A stretch of DNA of 64,000 bases from Eubacteriales bacterium (GCA_030526665.1 JAUNCI010000001.1:157935-221934); one strand, 5' to 3'. Positions 51,507 through 61,656 are shown, numbered from the stretch's first letter. Notes: generated by a model not told the origin, from the sequence alone. Program-made: numbers and translations.

Positions 51507-53195
51507 ATGTTACTTCATCTTCATGTAAAAAATCTTGCACTGATTGAAGAAGTTGAAATGGAATTTGGTCCGGGCCTGAACATACTGACCGGTGAAACCG
51601 GAGCCGGTAAATCAATTTTACTGGGTTCGATGCAGTTGATTTTGGGAAGCAAAAGCTCCAGGGACATTATCAGAGCCAATGCAGACTACGCATTGGTGGA
51701 ATTGCTATTTCAAATAGAAAATACAAAAGTATTGGACAAACTTCGAAAATTAGATATTGAAGCGGAGGATGGCCAGATCCTTTTATCCAGAAAAATCATG
51801 GATGGAAGAAGTATCAATAAAATTAACGGACAAACAAGTACGGTTGGACAAATGAAGGCAGTTGCATCCTGCCTTTTGGATATACATGGACAGCATGAGC
51901 ACCAGTCATTGCTGTATGCAGAGAAACAGTTGGAGATTCTCGATGATTTTGGAAAAGACGGAATTCTTCCGGCAAAGGAAAAGGTCAATGAGAGTTTTTC
52001 ACGATATCGAAAAGCGCAAAAAGCGCTTGCAGATCTGAATATCGATGAGGAACAGAAAAACCGTGAAATTGCATTTCTTGAGTTTGAAGTTGAGGAAATT
52101 GAGAAAGCTGCTCTGACAGAAGGCGAAGACGAGGAACTGGAACGCAGATATCGAAAGCTGACAAATGCCAGAAAAATCGTAGATGTACTACAGAATGTAT
52201 ATACAATGACAGGAGCTGATATGAACGGCGCTGCTGACCAGACAGGAAATGCAGTCAGAGAAATTTCCAGAGTGACTCAGTACGATGAAGCATTACTGCC
52301 GATGGAGGAAATGCTGGGTGAGATTGAGGGGCTTTTGAGTGATTTTAATCGAGAGTTATCGGTTTATATGGATGATCTGGTTTTTGATGAGGAAGAATTC
52401 TATGAAACAGAGAAGCGGCTTGATTTAATCAATAATCTCAAGGCAAAATACGGAAAAAATATTTCGGATATCAAAGATTATCAGAAACGACAGAGTGAAA
52501 AACTGAAACAGTTGTATCAGTTTGATGAAAATCTGCAATTAGCAAAGCAGGAGCTGGAAAAAGCAGGTCGGGAACTTGCGAAAAATTGTGAAATACTTTC
52601 CTCTATTCGTAAACAGTATGCGCTTGAACTAGAAAAGCAGATTATCAGTGGATTGAAAGATTTAAATTTTCTTGATGTTTCTTTTGGTATCACTTTCATA
52701 CAGAAAGCGTCCTATAGTTCAAATGGATGGGACGAGGTAGAATATGAAATCTCAACAAACCCGGGAGAAACGAAAAAGCCTCTGGGACGTATCGTTTCCG
52801 GTGGTGAGTTATCCAGAATCATGCTGGCAATCAAGACGATTCTGGCCAAAAAGGATGAAATCGATACCTTGATTTTTGACGAGATCGATACCGGAATCAG
52901 CGGCAGAACAGCTCAGAAGGTATCAGAAAAAATGGCCGTGATCGGAGCACATCATCAGGTTTTGTGCATCACGCATTTACCACAGATCGCATCGATGGCA
53001 GATACGCATTTTGAGATCGAAAAGCATGTGGAAGGAAACGAAACGACCACAAATATACATATTCTCTCTTCTGAAAATTCCATTCGTGAACTGGCCAGAC
53101 TTTTAGGCGGAGCTGAGATTACGGAGGCTGTTTATCAGAATGCAAAAGAGATGAAAAAGCTTGCGGAAAATCATAAAAAACAGCTGCGAAACTGA
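51507..53195 (+). CDS. recN: DNA repair protein RecN
   Basis: SMC-like ATPase active in double-strand break repair. The 562-aa protein has the N-terminal Walker A ILTGETGAGKSILLGS, a Q loop (DIHGQHEHQSLL), a central coiled coil (residues ~160-390), the ABC signature RIVSGGELSRIMLA and Walker B TLIFDEIDTGISG. GGAGG precedes the ATG. In relatives spoIVB and spo0A follow; here other genes intervene. Confidence 0.96.
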   Translation: MLLHLHVKNLALIEEVEMEFGPGLNILTGETGAGKSILLGSMQLILGSKSSRDIIRANADYALVELLFQIENTKVLDKLRKLDIEAEDGQILLSRKIMDGRSINKINGQTSTVGQMKAVASCLLDIHGQHEHQSLLYAEKQLEILDDFGKDGILPAKEKVNESFSRYRKAQKALADLNIDEEQKNREIAFLEFEVEEIEKAALTEGEDEELERRYRKLTNARKIVDVLQNVYTMTGADMNGAADQTGNAVREISRVTQYDEALLPMEEMLGEIEGLLSDFNRELSVYMDDLVFDEEEFYETEKRLDLINNLKAKYGKNISDIKDYQKRQSEKLKQLYQFDENLQLAKQELEKAGRELAKNCEILSSIRKQYALELEKQIISGLKDLNFLDVSFGITFIQKASYSSNGWDEVEYEISTNPGETKKPLGRIVSGGELSRIMLAIKTILAKKDEIDTLIFDEIDTGISGRTAQKVSEKMAVIGAHHQVLCITHLPQIASMADTHFEIEKHVEGNETTTNIHILSSENSIRELARLLGGAEITEAVYQNAKEMKKLAENHKKQLRN

Positions 53196-53260
53196 AATAA
53201 ATTGAAAATCATAAAACTAATACATATAATAATGAGTAATATATTAAAGGAGGTCATGAA

Positions 53261-54418
53261 ATGACAATAACAAAAGATATTCTTTATGTTGGGGTAAACG
53301 ATCATCAGGTAGACCTGTTTGAAGGACAGTATGATGTGCCAAACGGTATGGCATATAATTCCTATGTGATTATAGATGAAAAAATTGCAGTAATGGATAC
53401 TGTTGACCAGAATTTTACAGATGAATGGCTTGCAAATGTAAAAGAAGCGCTTGCAGGAAAAACACCGGATTATCTCATTGTTCAGCATATGGAACCGGAC
53501 CACGCAGCAAATATCTTTAACTTTGTAAAAGCATATCCGGAGGCAAAAGTGGTTTCCAATGCAAAAGCATTTGTAATGATGCGTAACTTCTTCCCGGAAA
53601 TGGATATTGAAGATCGCAAGGTTGAGGTGAAAAACGGAGATACACTGACACTTGGTGCACATGTTCTGACATTTGTTTTTGCGCCTATGGTTCACTGGCC
53701 GGAGGTAATGGTAACTTATGACAGCACAGATAAAGTTCTGTTCTCTGCAGACGGTTTTGGTAAATTCGGAGCATTGGATGTAGAAGAAGACTGGGACTGC
53801 GAAGCACGTCGTTATTATATCGGTATTGTTGGAAAATACGGTGCTATGGTTCAGAAACTTCTCAAAGTTGCAGCAACTCTTGACATTCAGATTATCTGTC
53901 CTCTTCATGGACCGGTTCTGACAGAAAACCTTGGACATTATATTGAAAAATATGATATCTGGTCTTCTTATCGTGTAGAAACAGAAGGCGTAATGATTGC
54001 ATATACATCTGTTTATGGAAATACAAAAAAAGCAGCGGAAATTCTGGCACAGAAACTGGAAGAAAAAGGATGTCCGCGTGTAGTGGTTGTTGACCTTGCC
54101 CGTGAAGATATGGCAGAAGCAGTAGAAGATGCTTTCCGTTACGGAAAACTTGTTCTTGCAACACCTACTTACAACGGTGAACTCTTTCCGTTCATGAGAA
54201 CATTTATCGAAGAACTTCTGGAACGTAATTATCAGAATCGTACATTAGGTATCATTGAAAATGGTTCCTGGGCTCCAATGGCAGCAAAAATTATCAAAGC
54301 AAAATTTGAGAAGAGCAAAGAGATTACATGGCTTGAAAACAGCTGTACTGTATTATCTGCAGTAAAAGAAGAAAACATTGCACAGTTGGATGCTATGGCA
54401 GAAGAACTGTGTAAATAA
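53261..54418 (+). CDS. Flavodiiron protein (FprA family)
   Basis: A 385-aa A-type flavoprotein that reduces O2 and/or NO to protect anaerobes. The N-terminal metallo-beta-lactamase-like domain carries the diiron motif HMEPDHAANIF (HxExDH, about residue 74) and later histidines HWPEVM and CPLHGPVL. The C-terminal flavodoxin domain begins with MIAYTSVYGNTKKAAEIL (about residue 246). AAGGAGGTC precedes the ATG. It occupies the place where spoIVB often stands after recN. Confidence 0.95.
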   Translation: MTITKDILYVGVNDHQVDLFEGQYDVPNGMAYNSYVIIDEKIAVMDTVDQNFTDEWLANVKEALAGKTPDYLIVQHMEPDHAANIFNFVKAYPEAKVVSNAKAFVMMRNFFPEMDIEDRKVEVKNGDTLTLGAHVLTFVFAPMVHWPEVMVTYDSTDKVLFSADGFGKFGALDVEEDWDCEARRYYIGIVGKYGAMVQKLLKVAATLDIQIICPLHGPVLTENLGHYIEKYDIWSSYRVETEGVMIAYTSVYGNTKKAAEILAQKLEEKGCPRVVVVDLAREDMAEAVEDAFRYGKLVLATPTYNGELFPFMRTFIEELLERNYQNRTLGIIENGSWAPMAAKIIKAKFEKSKEITWLENSCTVLSAVKEENIAQLDAMAEELCK

Positions 54419-54441
54419 AATCGGATACGATTTATAGAAAG

Positions 54442-54487
54442 AATCAATCACTGGCCTGAGATGGAGGAATCGGGTTGGTGATTGATT
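54442..54487 (+). other. Hairpin between fprA and the DUF362 gene
   Basis: AATCAATCAC and GTGATTGATT form a perfect 10-bp stem around a 26-nt loop, followed by an AT-rich stretch with few consecutive T. It may be a weak terminator or a regulatory leader. Confidence 0.4.
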
Positions 54488-54567
54488 TATATAGATATAA
54501 TTCTCATATAAGAGAAAAGCAATAAAAAAGAGATGGTATTTATTATTTGATATGAGGGCAGCAAATT

Positions 54568-55695
54568 ATGGAAAAGGCAAAAGTTTATTTTACAAGTTTT
54601 AAAGCAACCAGTCACGAAAACTTACTCCAGAAACTTCACCGTCTGATGAAAACAGCGGGATTTGAAACAATTGATTTCAATGAAAAATATGCGGCTATTA
54701 AAATTCATTTTGGTGAATATGGAAACCTTGCATTCCTTCGACCAAACTATGCTAAGGTTGTTGCGGATTACGTAAAAGAATTGGGTGGAAAACCATTCCT
54801 TACAGACTGTAATACATTGTATGTAGGAAGTCGAAAAAATGCACTGGATCATCTGGATACAGCATATGTAAACGGATTTTCTCCGCTTCAGACAGGATGT
54901 CACGTAATTATCGGTGACGGTCTGAAAGGAAATGATGAAGCACTTGTTCCGGTCAATGGAGAATATGTAAAAGAAGCAAAAATCGGTCGTGCGGTTATGG
55001 ACGCAGATATTTTTATTTCTCTGACACACTTTAAGGGACACGAGATGGCAGGTTATGGCGGTGCAATCAAAAATATCGGTATGGGCTGCGGATCCAGAGC
55101 GGGAAAAATGGAACAGCACTGTGACGGAAAACCGGTTGTAGATCAGAATCTGTGTGTTGGCTGTGGAGCCTGCAAGAAAATTTGTGCACATGATGCGCCG
55201 CAGATCGTAGACAAAAAGGCAACGATTGATCACGAGAAATGTGTAGGATGCGGCAGATGTCTTGCTATGTGTCCAAAAGATGCGATCGATGCAGAATACA
55301 ATGATTCCATCGTATTGTTAAATTATAAAATGGCAGAATATTCACTTGCTGTCTGTCAGGACAGACCTTGCTTCCATATCTCTCTGATTTGTGATGTTTC
55401 ACCAAACTGTGACTGCCACTCAGAAAATGATATTCCGATTATTCCAAATGTCGGTATGCTTGCATCCTTTGACCCGGTAGCATTAGATCAGGCCTGCGCA
55501 GATCTTTGCAATAAAATGCCTGCAGTTGCCGGAAGCGTTCTTGCAGATAATCTGGAACATGGACATGTTCATGAAGATCATGATCATCGTGATGTTTTCC
55601 ATATGACACATCCGGATACGGAATGGAAAGCAGGAATTGAACATGCAATCAAAATCGGACTTGGTACAAACGAGTACGAGTTGGTTACAATTTAG
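54568..55695 (+). CDS. DUF362 protein with two 4Fe-4S clusters and a His-rich C-terminal loop
   Basis: A 375-aa protein with an N-terminal DUF362 domain (AAIKIHFGEYGNLAFLRP, FISLTHFKGHEMAGYGGAIK) followed by two ferredoxin motifs (CVGCGACKKICAHDA and CVGCGRCLAMCPKDA, residues ~197-235). A His/Asp-rich stretch (HGHVHEDHDHRD, about residue 332) lies near the C-terminus and could bind metal. The family is common in anaerobes but its reaction is unknown. It follows the flavodiiron gene by ~150 bp, hinting at redox or oxygen defence, not proven. Confidence 0.88.
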   Translation: MEKAKVYFTSFKATSHENLLQKLHRLMKTAGFETIDFNEKYAAIKIHFGEYGNLAFLRPNYAKVVADYVKELGGKPFLTDCNTLYVGSRKNALDHLDTAYVNGFSPLQTGCHVIIGDGLKGNDEALVPVNGEYVKEAKIGRAVMDADIFISLTHFKGHEMAGYGGAIKNIGMGCGSRAGKMEQHCDGKPVVDQNLCVGCGACKKICAHDAPQIVDKKATIDHEKCVGCGRCLAMCPKDAIDAEYNDSIVLLNYKMAEYSLAVCQDRPCFHISLICDVSPNCDCHSENDIPIIPNVGMLASFDPVALDQACADLCNKMPAVAGSVLADNLEHGHVHEDHDHRDVFHMTHPDTEWKAGIEHAIKIGLGTNEYELVTI

Positions 55696-55716
55696 GAAAT
55701 AATAACAAAGAATGAT

Positions 55717-55758
55717 AATCCTTCGGATCAGAAACATATCTGATTCGAAGGATTTTTT
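55717..55758 (+). terminator. Terminator after the DUF362 gene
   Basis: A 16-bp stem (AATCCTTCGGATCAGA with TCTGATTCGAAGGATT, one wobble) and a T run. Confidence 0.92.
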
Positions 55759-55847
55759 GTATAATAGAAAACTGCATTTTCTGTCATTTCCCTGGAAAAA
55801 AGTAGAAAAAGAGCGTACGAAAGTCACCATAATATGGCGATTTCTGC

Positions 55848-55876
55848 TTGATTTGAGAGATTGACGTTTTTATAAT
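55848..55876 (+). promoter_or_regulatory. Promoter of the Spo0A-like gene
   Basis: TTGATT (55848-55853) and TATAAT (55871-55876) are 17 bp apart, about 70 bp before the start codon. This is a sigma-A pattern; I did not find a clear SigH promoter. Confidence 0.65.
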
Positions 55877-55945
55877 GACATTGATGTGCAAATATGATAA
55901 TCGTGGGCCCCGTTACTGCACTTCCAATTCAGGAGGAAAATCATA

Positions 55946-56566
55946 ATGAAAACATTGAATGTGGCGATTGCAGACGAAAATGATAAAATCATAGAAGTAC
56001 TCACAGAAATAATTCGGAAACATCAAATTATAGAATTTCCGAAAAAAATAGAAACAAAAGAGGAATTGACGGCCTGGATCAGAGAAAATGGTATGACTGT
56101 GATTATGTTTGCTTCTGATCAGGGTACGTATAATAATACAATACGGTCGGATAATAATGCGGATTTAAAGCTCAACGAAGCTTCGGTAAATTATAATAGT
56201 CAGATTAATGATACGGAAATGGAAATCAGTACCATACTTCACGAAGTTGGTGTTCCGGCTCATATAAAAGGATATCTATATCTGAGAGAGGCGATTCTTG
56301 AACTGGTAGAAGATGAATCGTATCTGGGTGCGGTAACCAAAGTTCTGTATCCGTCGATCGCAAAATTGTATCAAAGCACACCGAGCCGCGTAGAACGTGC
56401 AATTCGGCATGCGATAGATGTGGCATGGAGCCGTGGATATGCCGAGAGAGTCAATGAATTATTTGGATACAGTGTCAGTCCGTGTACAGGAAAACCGACA
56501 AATTCAGAGTTTATAGCATTGATTGCGGACAAGATACGCCTGAAGCATACGATCGGAAATCAATAA
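55946..56566 (+). CDS. Spo0A homologue with a degenerate, shortened receiver domain
   Basis: A 206-aa protein; normal Spo0A is about 260-275. Residues ~90-206 are a very well kept Spo0A DNA-binding domain ([57 protein letters not shown]). The front is a receiver relic: residues 1-57 still follow beta1-beta3 ([16 protein letters not shown]), but the phosphoacceptor Asp is replaced by Ala56 and everything from beta4 to alpha5 is gone, leaving an Asn-rich linker. Phosphorelay control is therefore unlikely; it may act constitutively or by another signal. CAGGAGG precedes the ATG and the frame is intact. Confidence 0.9.
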   Translation: MKTLNVAIADENDKIIEVLTEIIRKHQIIEFPKKIETKEELTAWIRENGMTVIMFASDQGTYNNTIRSDNNADLKLNEASVNYNSQINDTEMEISTILHEVGVPAHIKGYLYLREAILELVEDESYLGAVTKVLYPSIAKLYQSTPSRVERAIRHAIDVAWSRGYAERVNELFGYSVSPCTGKPTNSEFIALIADKIRLKHTIGNQ

Positions 56567-56692
56567 GATATTTTTCTATAATCCAATCCGTGATTTTTCG
56601 AAATACATTCTTTTCATAAAAATATATTTGGGGTATAATATTTCTAAGCTTATGCACATGGGGTGTGCGCACATAACAGGAGGTTTTATGCC

Positions 56693-58138
56693 ATGAAAAA
56701 TATACTTTATGCTACATCAGAAGCAGTACCATTTATTAAGACCGGAGGTCTTGCAGACGTTGCCGGAACATTACCGAAATGCTTTGATAAAAAGTATTTT
56801 GACATTAGAGTGATCCTTCCAAAATATGCATGCATGAAACAGGAATGGAAAGATCGTATGGAATATGTAACACATTTTTACATGGATCTTGGTAATAAAA
56901 ACTGTTATGTTGGCATTCTTCAGATGGAATATGACGGAATAAAGTTTTATTTTATTGACAATGAATTTTATTTCAGTGGTAATTCACCGTATGACAGTGC
57001 TCCATGGGATCTTGAAAAATTTGCATTTTTCTCAAAAGCAGTGCTTTCAGTTCTCCCGGTAATCGGATTCAGACCGGAAATTATTCATTGTCATGACTGG
57101 CAGACAGGTCTTATTCCTGTATATCTTCACGATTCTTTCCAGCAGAATGAATTTTTCTGGAATATCAAAACAATTATGACGATTCATAATTTGAAATTCC
57201 AGGGTACATGGAATGTGGATACCGTCAGAGAAATTACCGGGTTATCAGATTACTATTTCACCTCAGACAAGCTGGAGGCCTATAGAGACGGTAACTTCCT
57301 GAAAGGCGGTATGGTATTTGCAGATGCAATTACAACTGTCAGCAATACTTATGCGGAAGAAATCAAAACACCATTTTACGGAGAGGGATTATCCGGACTG
57401 TTAAATGCCAGAAGCAACAGTCTTCGCGGTATTGTGAATGGTATTGATTATGATGCTTTTAATCCGGAAACCGATCCGCTGATTGCTCAGAATTTTTCTA
57501 TAGAGAATTTCAAAGAAAATAAAGTAAAAAATAAAATACAGCTTCAGAAGGAACTTGGTCTGGAAGAAAATCCGGATGCAATGCTGATTGGTATTGTTTC
57601 ACGTCTGACGGATCAGAAAGGCTTTGATCTGATTGCTTATATCATGGATGAGCTTTGCCAGGATAATATTCAGCTGGCTATACTGGGTACCGGTGAAGAT
57701 CGTTATGAGAATATGTTCCGTCATTTTGACTGGAAGTACCATGGAAAAGTATCGGCGCAGATTTATTATGATGAAGCACTTTCGCATCGTATCTATGCTT
57801 CCTGTGATGCATTTCTGATGCCTTCGCTTTTTGAACCTTGTGGCCTGAGTCAGCTTATGAGTCTGCGTTACGGAACACTTCCGATCGTCAGAGAAACAGG
57901 CGGTCTCAAAGATACCGTTGAGCCATATAACAAATATGAAGGAACAGGAACCGGCTTTTCTTTCCGCAATTACAATGCGCATGAAATGCTTGGCACGATC
58001 CGCAATGCAGAAAGAGTATATTACGATCAGAGAGAGGAATGGAACAAGATGATCGAGCGTGCAATGCAGGCTGACTTCTCATGGGGAAATTCCGCTCGTC
58101 AGTACGAAGAAATGTACAATTGGATGATTGGAGAATAA
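56693..58138 (+). CDS. glgA: Glycogen synthase (ADP-glucose, GT5)
   Basis: Transfers glucose from ADP-glucose to glycogen. The 481-aa GT5 enzyme starts with ILYATSEAVPFIKTGGLADV (KTGGL donor motif), has HCHDWQTGLIPVYL, GIVNGIDYDAFNPETD, VSRLTDQKGFDL and the catalytic FEPCGLSQLMSLRYG (about residue 385). The start is the ATG at 56693, 9 nt after CAGGAGG; a GCACA-TGGGG-TGTGC hairpin lies in the leader. No other glg genes adjoin it. Confidence 0.95.
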   Translation: MKNILYATSEAVPFIKTGGLADVAGTLPKCFDKKYFDIRVILPKYACMKQEWKDRMEYVTHFYMDLGNKNCYVGILQMEYDGIKFYFIDNEFYFSGNSPYDSAPWDLEKFAFFSKAVLSVLPVIGFRPEIIHCHDWQTGLIPVYLHDSFQQNEFFWNIKTIMTIHNLKFQGTWNVDTVREITGLSDYYFTSDKLEAYRDGNFLKGGMVFADAITTVSNTYAEEIKTPFYGEGLSGLLNARSNSLRGIVNGIDYDAFNPETDPLIAQNFSIENFKENKVKNKIQLQKELGLEENPDAMLIGIVSRLTDQKGFDLIAYIMDELCQDNIQLAILGTGEDRYENMFRHFDWKYHGKVSAQIYYDEALSHRIYASCDAFLMPSLFEPCGLSQLMSLRYGTLPIVRETGGLKDTVEPYNKYEGTGTGFSFRNYNAHEMLGTIRNAERVYYDQREEWNKMIERAMQADFSWGNSARQYEEMYNWMIGE

Positions 58139-58170
58139 GTTCACAAAAAACAACAGCATATGAAATATAC

Positions 58171-58210
58171 AAAAGACACCAGAAGAAAACAAATGGTGTC
58201 TTTTGTTTGT
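58171..58210 (+). terminator. Terminator after glgA
   Basis: AAAAGACACCA and TGGTGTCTTTT form an 11-bp stem followed by GTTTGTT. Confidence 0.85.
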
Positions 58211-58220
58211 TAACTTCTGC

Positions 58221-58249
58221 TTGACATAAGAATTGTTTTAAGCTACTAT
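58221..58249 (+). promoter_or_regulatory. recA promoter
   Basis: Perfect TTGACA (58221-58226) and TACTAT (58244-58249) with a 17-bp spacer. Confidence 0.8.
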
Positions 58250-58263
58250 AGTAACAGAAAAAA

Positions 58264-58277
58264 CGAACATAGGTTCG
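58264..58277. promoter_or_regulatory. SOS (LexA/DinR) box of recA
   Basis: CGAACATAGGTTCG is a perfect match to the Gram-positive SOS consensus CGAAC-N4-GTTCG. It lies just downstream of the recA -10 box, so LexA would block initiation. Confidence 0.92.
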
Positions 58278-58307
58278 AATAATAACCGTTAAGGAGATTT
58301 TTAATAA

Positions 58308-59354
58308 ATGATGAATTCAGATAAACAGAAAGCTTTAGAGGCGGCACTTGGACATATCGAGAAACAGTATGGTAAAGGATCTGTTATGAAACTCGGAGAA
58401 TCGGGAGAACGTATGCAGGTGGAAGCAATTCCGACCGGTTCTTTGAGCCTTGATATTGCACTTGGTGTCGGTGGTGTACCGAAAGGCAGAATTATTGAAG
58501 TGTATGGACCGGAATCAAGTGGTAAGACAACCGTTGCACTTCATATGGTTGCAGAAGTACAGAAACGTGGCGGTATTGCAGGATTTATTGACGCAGAACA
58601 TGCTCTGGATCCGGTATATGCAAAAAACATTGGTGTAGATATTGATAATTTATATATTTCACAGCCGGACAATGGAGAACAGGCTTTGGAAATTACAGAA
58701 ACTATGGTTCGCTCCGGTGCTATCGATATTGTAATTGTTGACTCGGTTGCAGCTCTGGTTCCAAAGGCAGAAATTGACGGCGATATGGGAGATTCGCATG
58801 TAGGTCTTCAGGCTCGTTTAATGTCACAGGCTCTGCGTAAACTGACAGCAGTGATCAGCAAGTCAAACTGTGTTGTTATCTTTATCAACCAGCTTCGTGA
58901 GAAGGTTGGTGTTATGTTTGGAAATCCGGAGACAACAACCGGTGGACGTGCCCTGAAATTCTATTCTTCCGTACGTCTCGATGTGCGTAGAGTGGAAACA
59001 TTGAAACAGGGCGGAGAAATGGTTGGTAACCATACCCGTATTAAAGTTGTTAAAAATAAGGTCGCTCCGCCGTTTAAACAGGCAGAATTTGATATTATGT
59101 TCGGTACAGGCATTTCCAAAGAAGGAGATATTCTTGATCTTGCAGCAGATCTTGGTATTATTAACAAGAGTGGTGCCTGGTATGCATACGATGGAAATAA
59201 AATCGGCCAGGGACGTGAAAATGCTAAAACATTCCTGAGAGAGCATCCGGAAATCTGTGAAGAAGTTGAGAAACAGGTTCGTATTCACTATAACCTGCTT
59301 CCAAATGACGCAGAAGCAGAGACTGCTGTTGTGGAAAATGAAGAGGAAGAGTAA
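58308..59354 (+). CDS. recA: Recombinase RecA
   Basis: DNA strand exchange protein and LexA co-protease. The 348-aa protein has Walker [14 protein letters not shown] (about residue 67), [23 protein letters not shown], the L1/L2 loops ([33 protein letters not shown]) and an acidic tail. It is under a LexA box and followed by recX after 40 bp. AAGGAGATTTT precedes the start; ATG 58308 or 58311. Confidence 0.98.
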   Translation: MMNSDKQKALEAALGHIEKQYGKGSVMKLGESGERMQVEAIPTGSLSLDIALGVGGVPKGRIIEVYGPESSGKTTVALHMVAEVQKRGGIAGFIDAEHALDPVYAKNIGVDIDNLYISQPDNGEQALEITETMVRSGAIDIVIVDSVAALVPKAEIDGDMGDSHVGLQARLMSQALRKLTAVISKSNCVVIFINQLREKVGVMFGNPETTTGGRALKFYSSVRLDVRRVETLKQGGEMVGNHTRIKVVKNKVAPPFKQAEFDIMFGTGISKEGDILDLAADLGIINKSGAWYAYDGNKIGQGRENAKTFLREHPEICEEVEKQVRIHYNLLPNDAEAETAVVENEEEE

Positions 59355-59394
59355 TTATTCAGTGCAGATCGAAGTACAAAGAGGAATATAATAA

Positions 59395-59883
59395 ATGACA
59401 TCAGAAGAACAGAAAAATGCACGGCGAAAAGCAATGCATCTTCTTGAAGTGATGAGTCGAACTGAAAAAGGCCTGTCTGACCGTTTGCGTCAGGCAGGTT
59501 TTTCTGAGGAAGCCGTTATCGATGCTGTGGAATATGTGAAATCTTACGGTTATATTGATGATCAGCGTTATGCATACTCATATCTTTCGGGGAGTGCGGA
59601 TTACAAAAGTAAAAGAAAGATGTTTCAGGAACTTCAGCGAAAAGGTGTTTCCGGGGAAATCATCTCAAATGTCTGGGAAGAATTTCAGGAAATTAATGAT
59701 ATTTCCGAACGAGAAGTTTTGAAAAAAACGATACTGAAAAAATGTGAACCTGAGAGTGAACTGTCCGAGAAAGAGATGCGCAGATTATATGGATTTTTGG
59801 CTCGAAGAGGATTTGCTTTTGAAGATATATCTGCGGTTTTGAACGAATTAAAGATAAAACAGCAGCCTGTTCGCCTGTGGTAA
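59395..59883 (+). CDS. recX: RecX-family regulator of RecA
   Basis: A 162-aa helical protein with RecX repeats (AMHLLEVMSRTEKGLSDRLR, YGYIDDQRYAYSYL, KRKMFQELQRKGV). RecX binds in the RecA filament groove and limits its growth. The length suits the short form. It follows recA closely and is probably co-expressed. GAGGAATATA precedes the ATG. Confidence 0.9.
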   Translation: MTSEEQKNARRKAMHLLEVMSRTEKGLSDRLRQAGFSEEAVIDAVEYVKSYGYIDDQRYAYSYLSGSADYKSKRKMFQELQRKGVSGEIISNVWEEFQEINDISEREVLKKTILKKCEPESELSEKEMRRLYGFLARRGFAFEDISAVLNELKIKQQPVRLW

Positions 59884-59985
59884 ATGGTGCAACAAATTGG
59901 TAGAAAAACTTGACATATATGTTGAAAAAAGATAAAATTGACATGTTGTAGTTGTACAATGAAAACTAAATAAGGAGGTGCTCCT

Positions 59986-61545
59986 GTGGCAAGCACAATA
60001 ATTGTTGCAATTGTTGCCGTGGTAGTTGCCCTGCTTATAGCAGTTCCTGTTTCAAGCAAAATCGCAGTCAATAACAAAGTCAAAAAGGACGCGGAAGTTA
60101 TTGGTACTGCTGAAGACAAAGCTAGAAGCATCATAGATGAAGCTCTTAAGACAGCAGAAACAAAAAAAAGAGAAGCTTTATTGGAAGTGAAGGAAGAATC
60201 TCTCCGTACAAAAAATGAACTGGAGAAGGAAACCAAGGAACGCAGAACTGAGCTGCAGAAATATGAAAAGCGAGTATTATCAAAGGAAGAAACTGTTGAT
60301 AAAAAAGCAGATGCAGTTGAAAAACGTGAAGCAGAGTGCACAGCCAGAATCGCTGAATTGCAGAAGAAAGAAAAGAAAGTCGAAGAACTTGAACTGAAGG
60401 GAGTACAGGAACTGGAGCGTGTATCCGGTCTTACCTCCGAACAGGCAAAAGAAGAGTTACTCAGATCCGTTGAGGATGATGTAAAAGTTGATGTTGCCAG
60501 ACTTTACAAAGAATTGGAAAGTAGAGCAAAAGAAGACGCTAACAAAAAAGCAAAAGAATATGTAGTGAATGCAATTCAGAAATGTGCAGTTGATCATGTA
60601 TCTGAAACTACGATTTCGGTTGTTCAGCTTCCAAGCGACGAAATGAAAGGCCGTATCATTGGTCGAGAAGGCCGTAACATTCGTACGTTGGAAACATTAA
60701 CTGGTGTAGATTTAATTATTGATGATACGCCGGAAGCGGTTGTATTATCCGCATTTGATCCGATCCGCCGTGAAATAGCAAGAGTGGCATTGGAGAAATT
60801 GATTGTGGATGGTCGAATTCATCCTGCAAGAATTGAAGAAATGGTTGAAAAAGCTCAACGTGAAGTTGAGACTGATATTAGAGAAGAAGGTGAAAATGCA
60901 GCACTCGATGTAGGAGTGCATGGAATTCATCCGGAATTACTGAAACTTTTAGGCCGTATGAAATTCCGATCAAGCTATGGACAGAATGCATTAAAACACT
61001 CTATAGAAGTTGCACAGCTTTCCGGACTTTTAGCCGGAGAAATTGGTGTAGATGTTCGTCTTGCCAAAAGAGCTGGTCTTCTTCATGATATTGGAAAATC
61101 AATTGATCATGAAGTGGAAGGTTCTCATATCCAGATTGGTGTTGATCTTTGTAAAAAATACAAAGAGTCTGCAGTTGTTATCAACGCTGTAGCATCTCAT
61201 CATGGTGATGTTGAACCGGAAACATTAATTGCATGTATCGTACAGGCAGCAGATGCTATATCAGCAGCTCGACCGGGTGCGAGAAGAGAAACTCTTGAAA
61301 CTTATACAAATCGTTTGAAACAGTTAGAAGATATTACTAATGAATTTAAAGGCGTAGATAAGTCGTTTGCCATTCAGGCAGGTAGAGAGATTCGCGTTAT
61401 GGTTGTACCGGAACATGTAAATGATTCAGAAATGGTACTGTTAGCAAGAGATATCGCTAAACAGATCGAATCAGAACTTGAATATCCGGGTCAGATTAAG
61501 ATTAATGTTATTCGTGAGAGCAGAGCAATTGATTATGCGAAATAA
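59986..61545 (+). CDS. rny: Ribonuclease Y
   Basis: Membrane-anchored endoribonuclease that starts mRNA decay. The 519-aa protein has an N-terminal transmembrane helix ([18 protein letters not shown]), a long charged coiled coil (residues ~30-190), a KH domain ([20 protein letters not shown]) and an HD domain ([19 protein letters not shown]). It starts at GTG after AAGGAGGTG. The recA-recX-rny order matches that in many Firmicutes. RNase J and a YlbF-family protein elsewhere in the window complete a decay system. Confidence 0.97.
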   Translation: MASTIIVAIVAVVVALLIAVPVSSKIAVNNKVKKDAEVIGTAEDKARSIIDEALKTAETKKREALLEVKEESLRTKNELEKETKERRTELQKYEKRVLSKEETVDKKADAVEKREAECTARIAELQKKEKKVEELELKGVQELERVSGLTSEQAKEELLRSVEDDVKVDVARLYKELESRAKEDANKKAKEYVVNAIQKCAVDHVSETTISVVQLPSDEMKGRIIGREGRNIRTLETLTGVDLIIDDTPEAVVLSAFDPIRREIARVALEKLIVDGRIHPARIEEMVEKAQREVETDIREEGENAALDVGVHGIHPELLKLLGRMKFRSSYGQNALKHSIEVAQLSGLLAGEIGVDVRLAKRAGLLHDIGKSIDHEVEGSHIQIGVDLCKKYKESAVVINAVASHHGDVEPETLIACIVQAADAISAARPGARRETLETYTNRLKQLEDITNEFKGVDKSFAIQAGREIRVMVVPEHVNDSEMVLLARDIAKQIESELEYPGQIKINVIRESRAIDYAK

Positions 61546-61622
61546 TTGATTTCGTAAATTAATGAAGTTGCCGGAACGAATGGAATCGTTATTTATCGAA
61601 AAAACAAAAGAAAATATGAAAA

Positions 61623-61652
61623 AGTCGTACGAAATATCGTACGGCTTTTTTT
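61623..61652 (+). terminator. Terminator after rny
   Basis: AGTCGTACGA and TCGTACGGCT (one wobble) form a 10-bp stem with an AATA loop and a T run. Confidence 0.88.
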
Positions 61653-61656
61653 ATAC

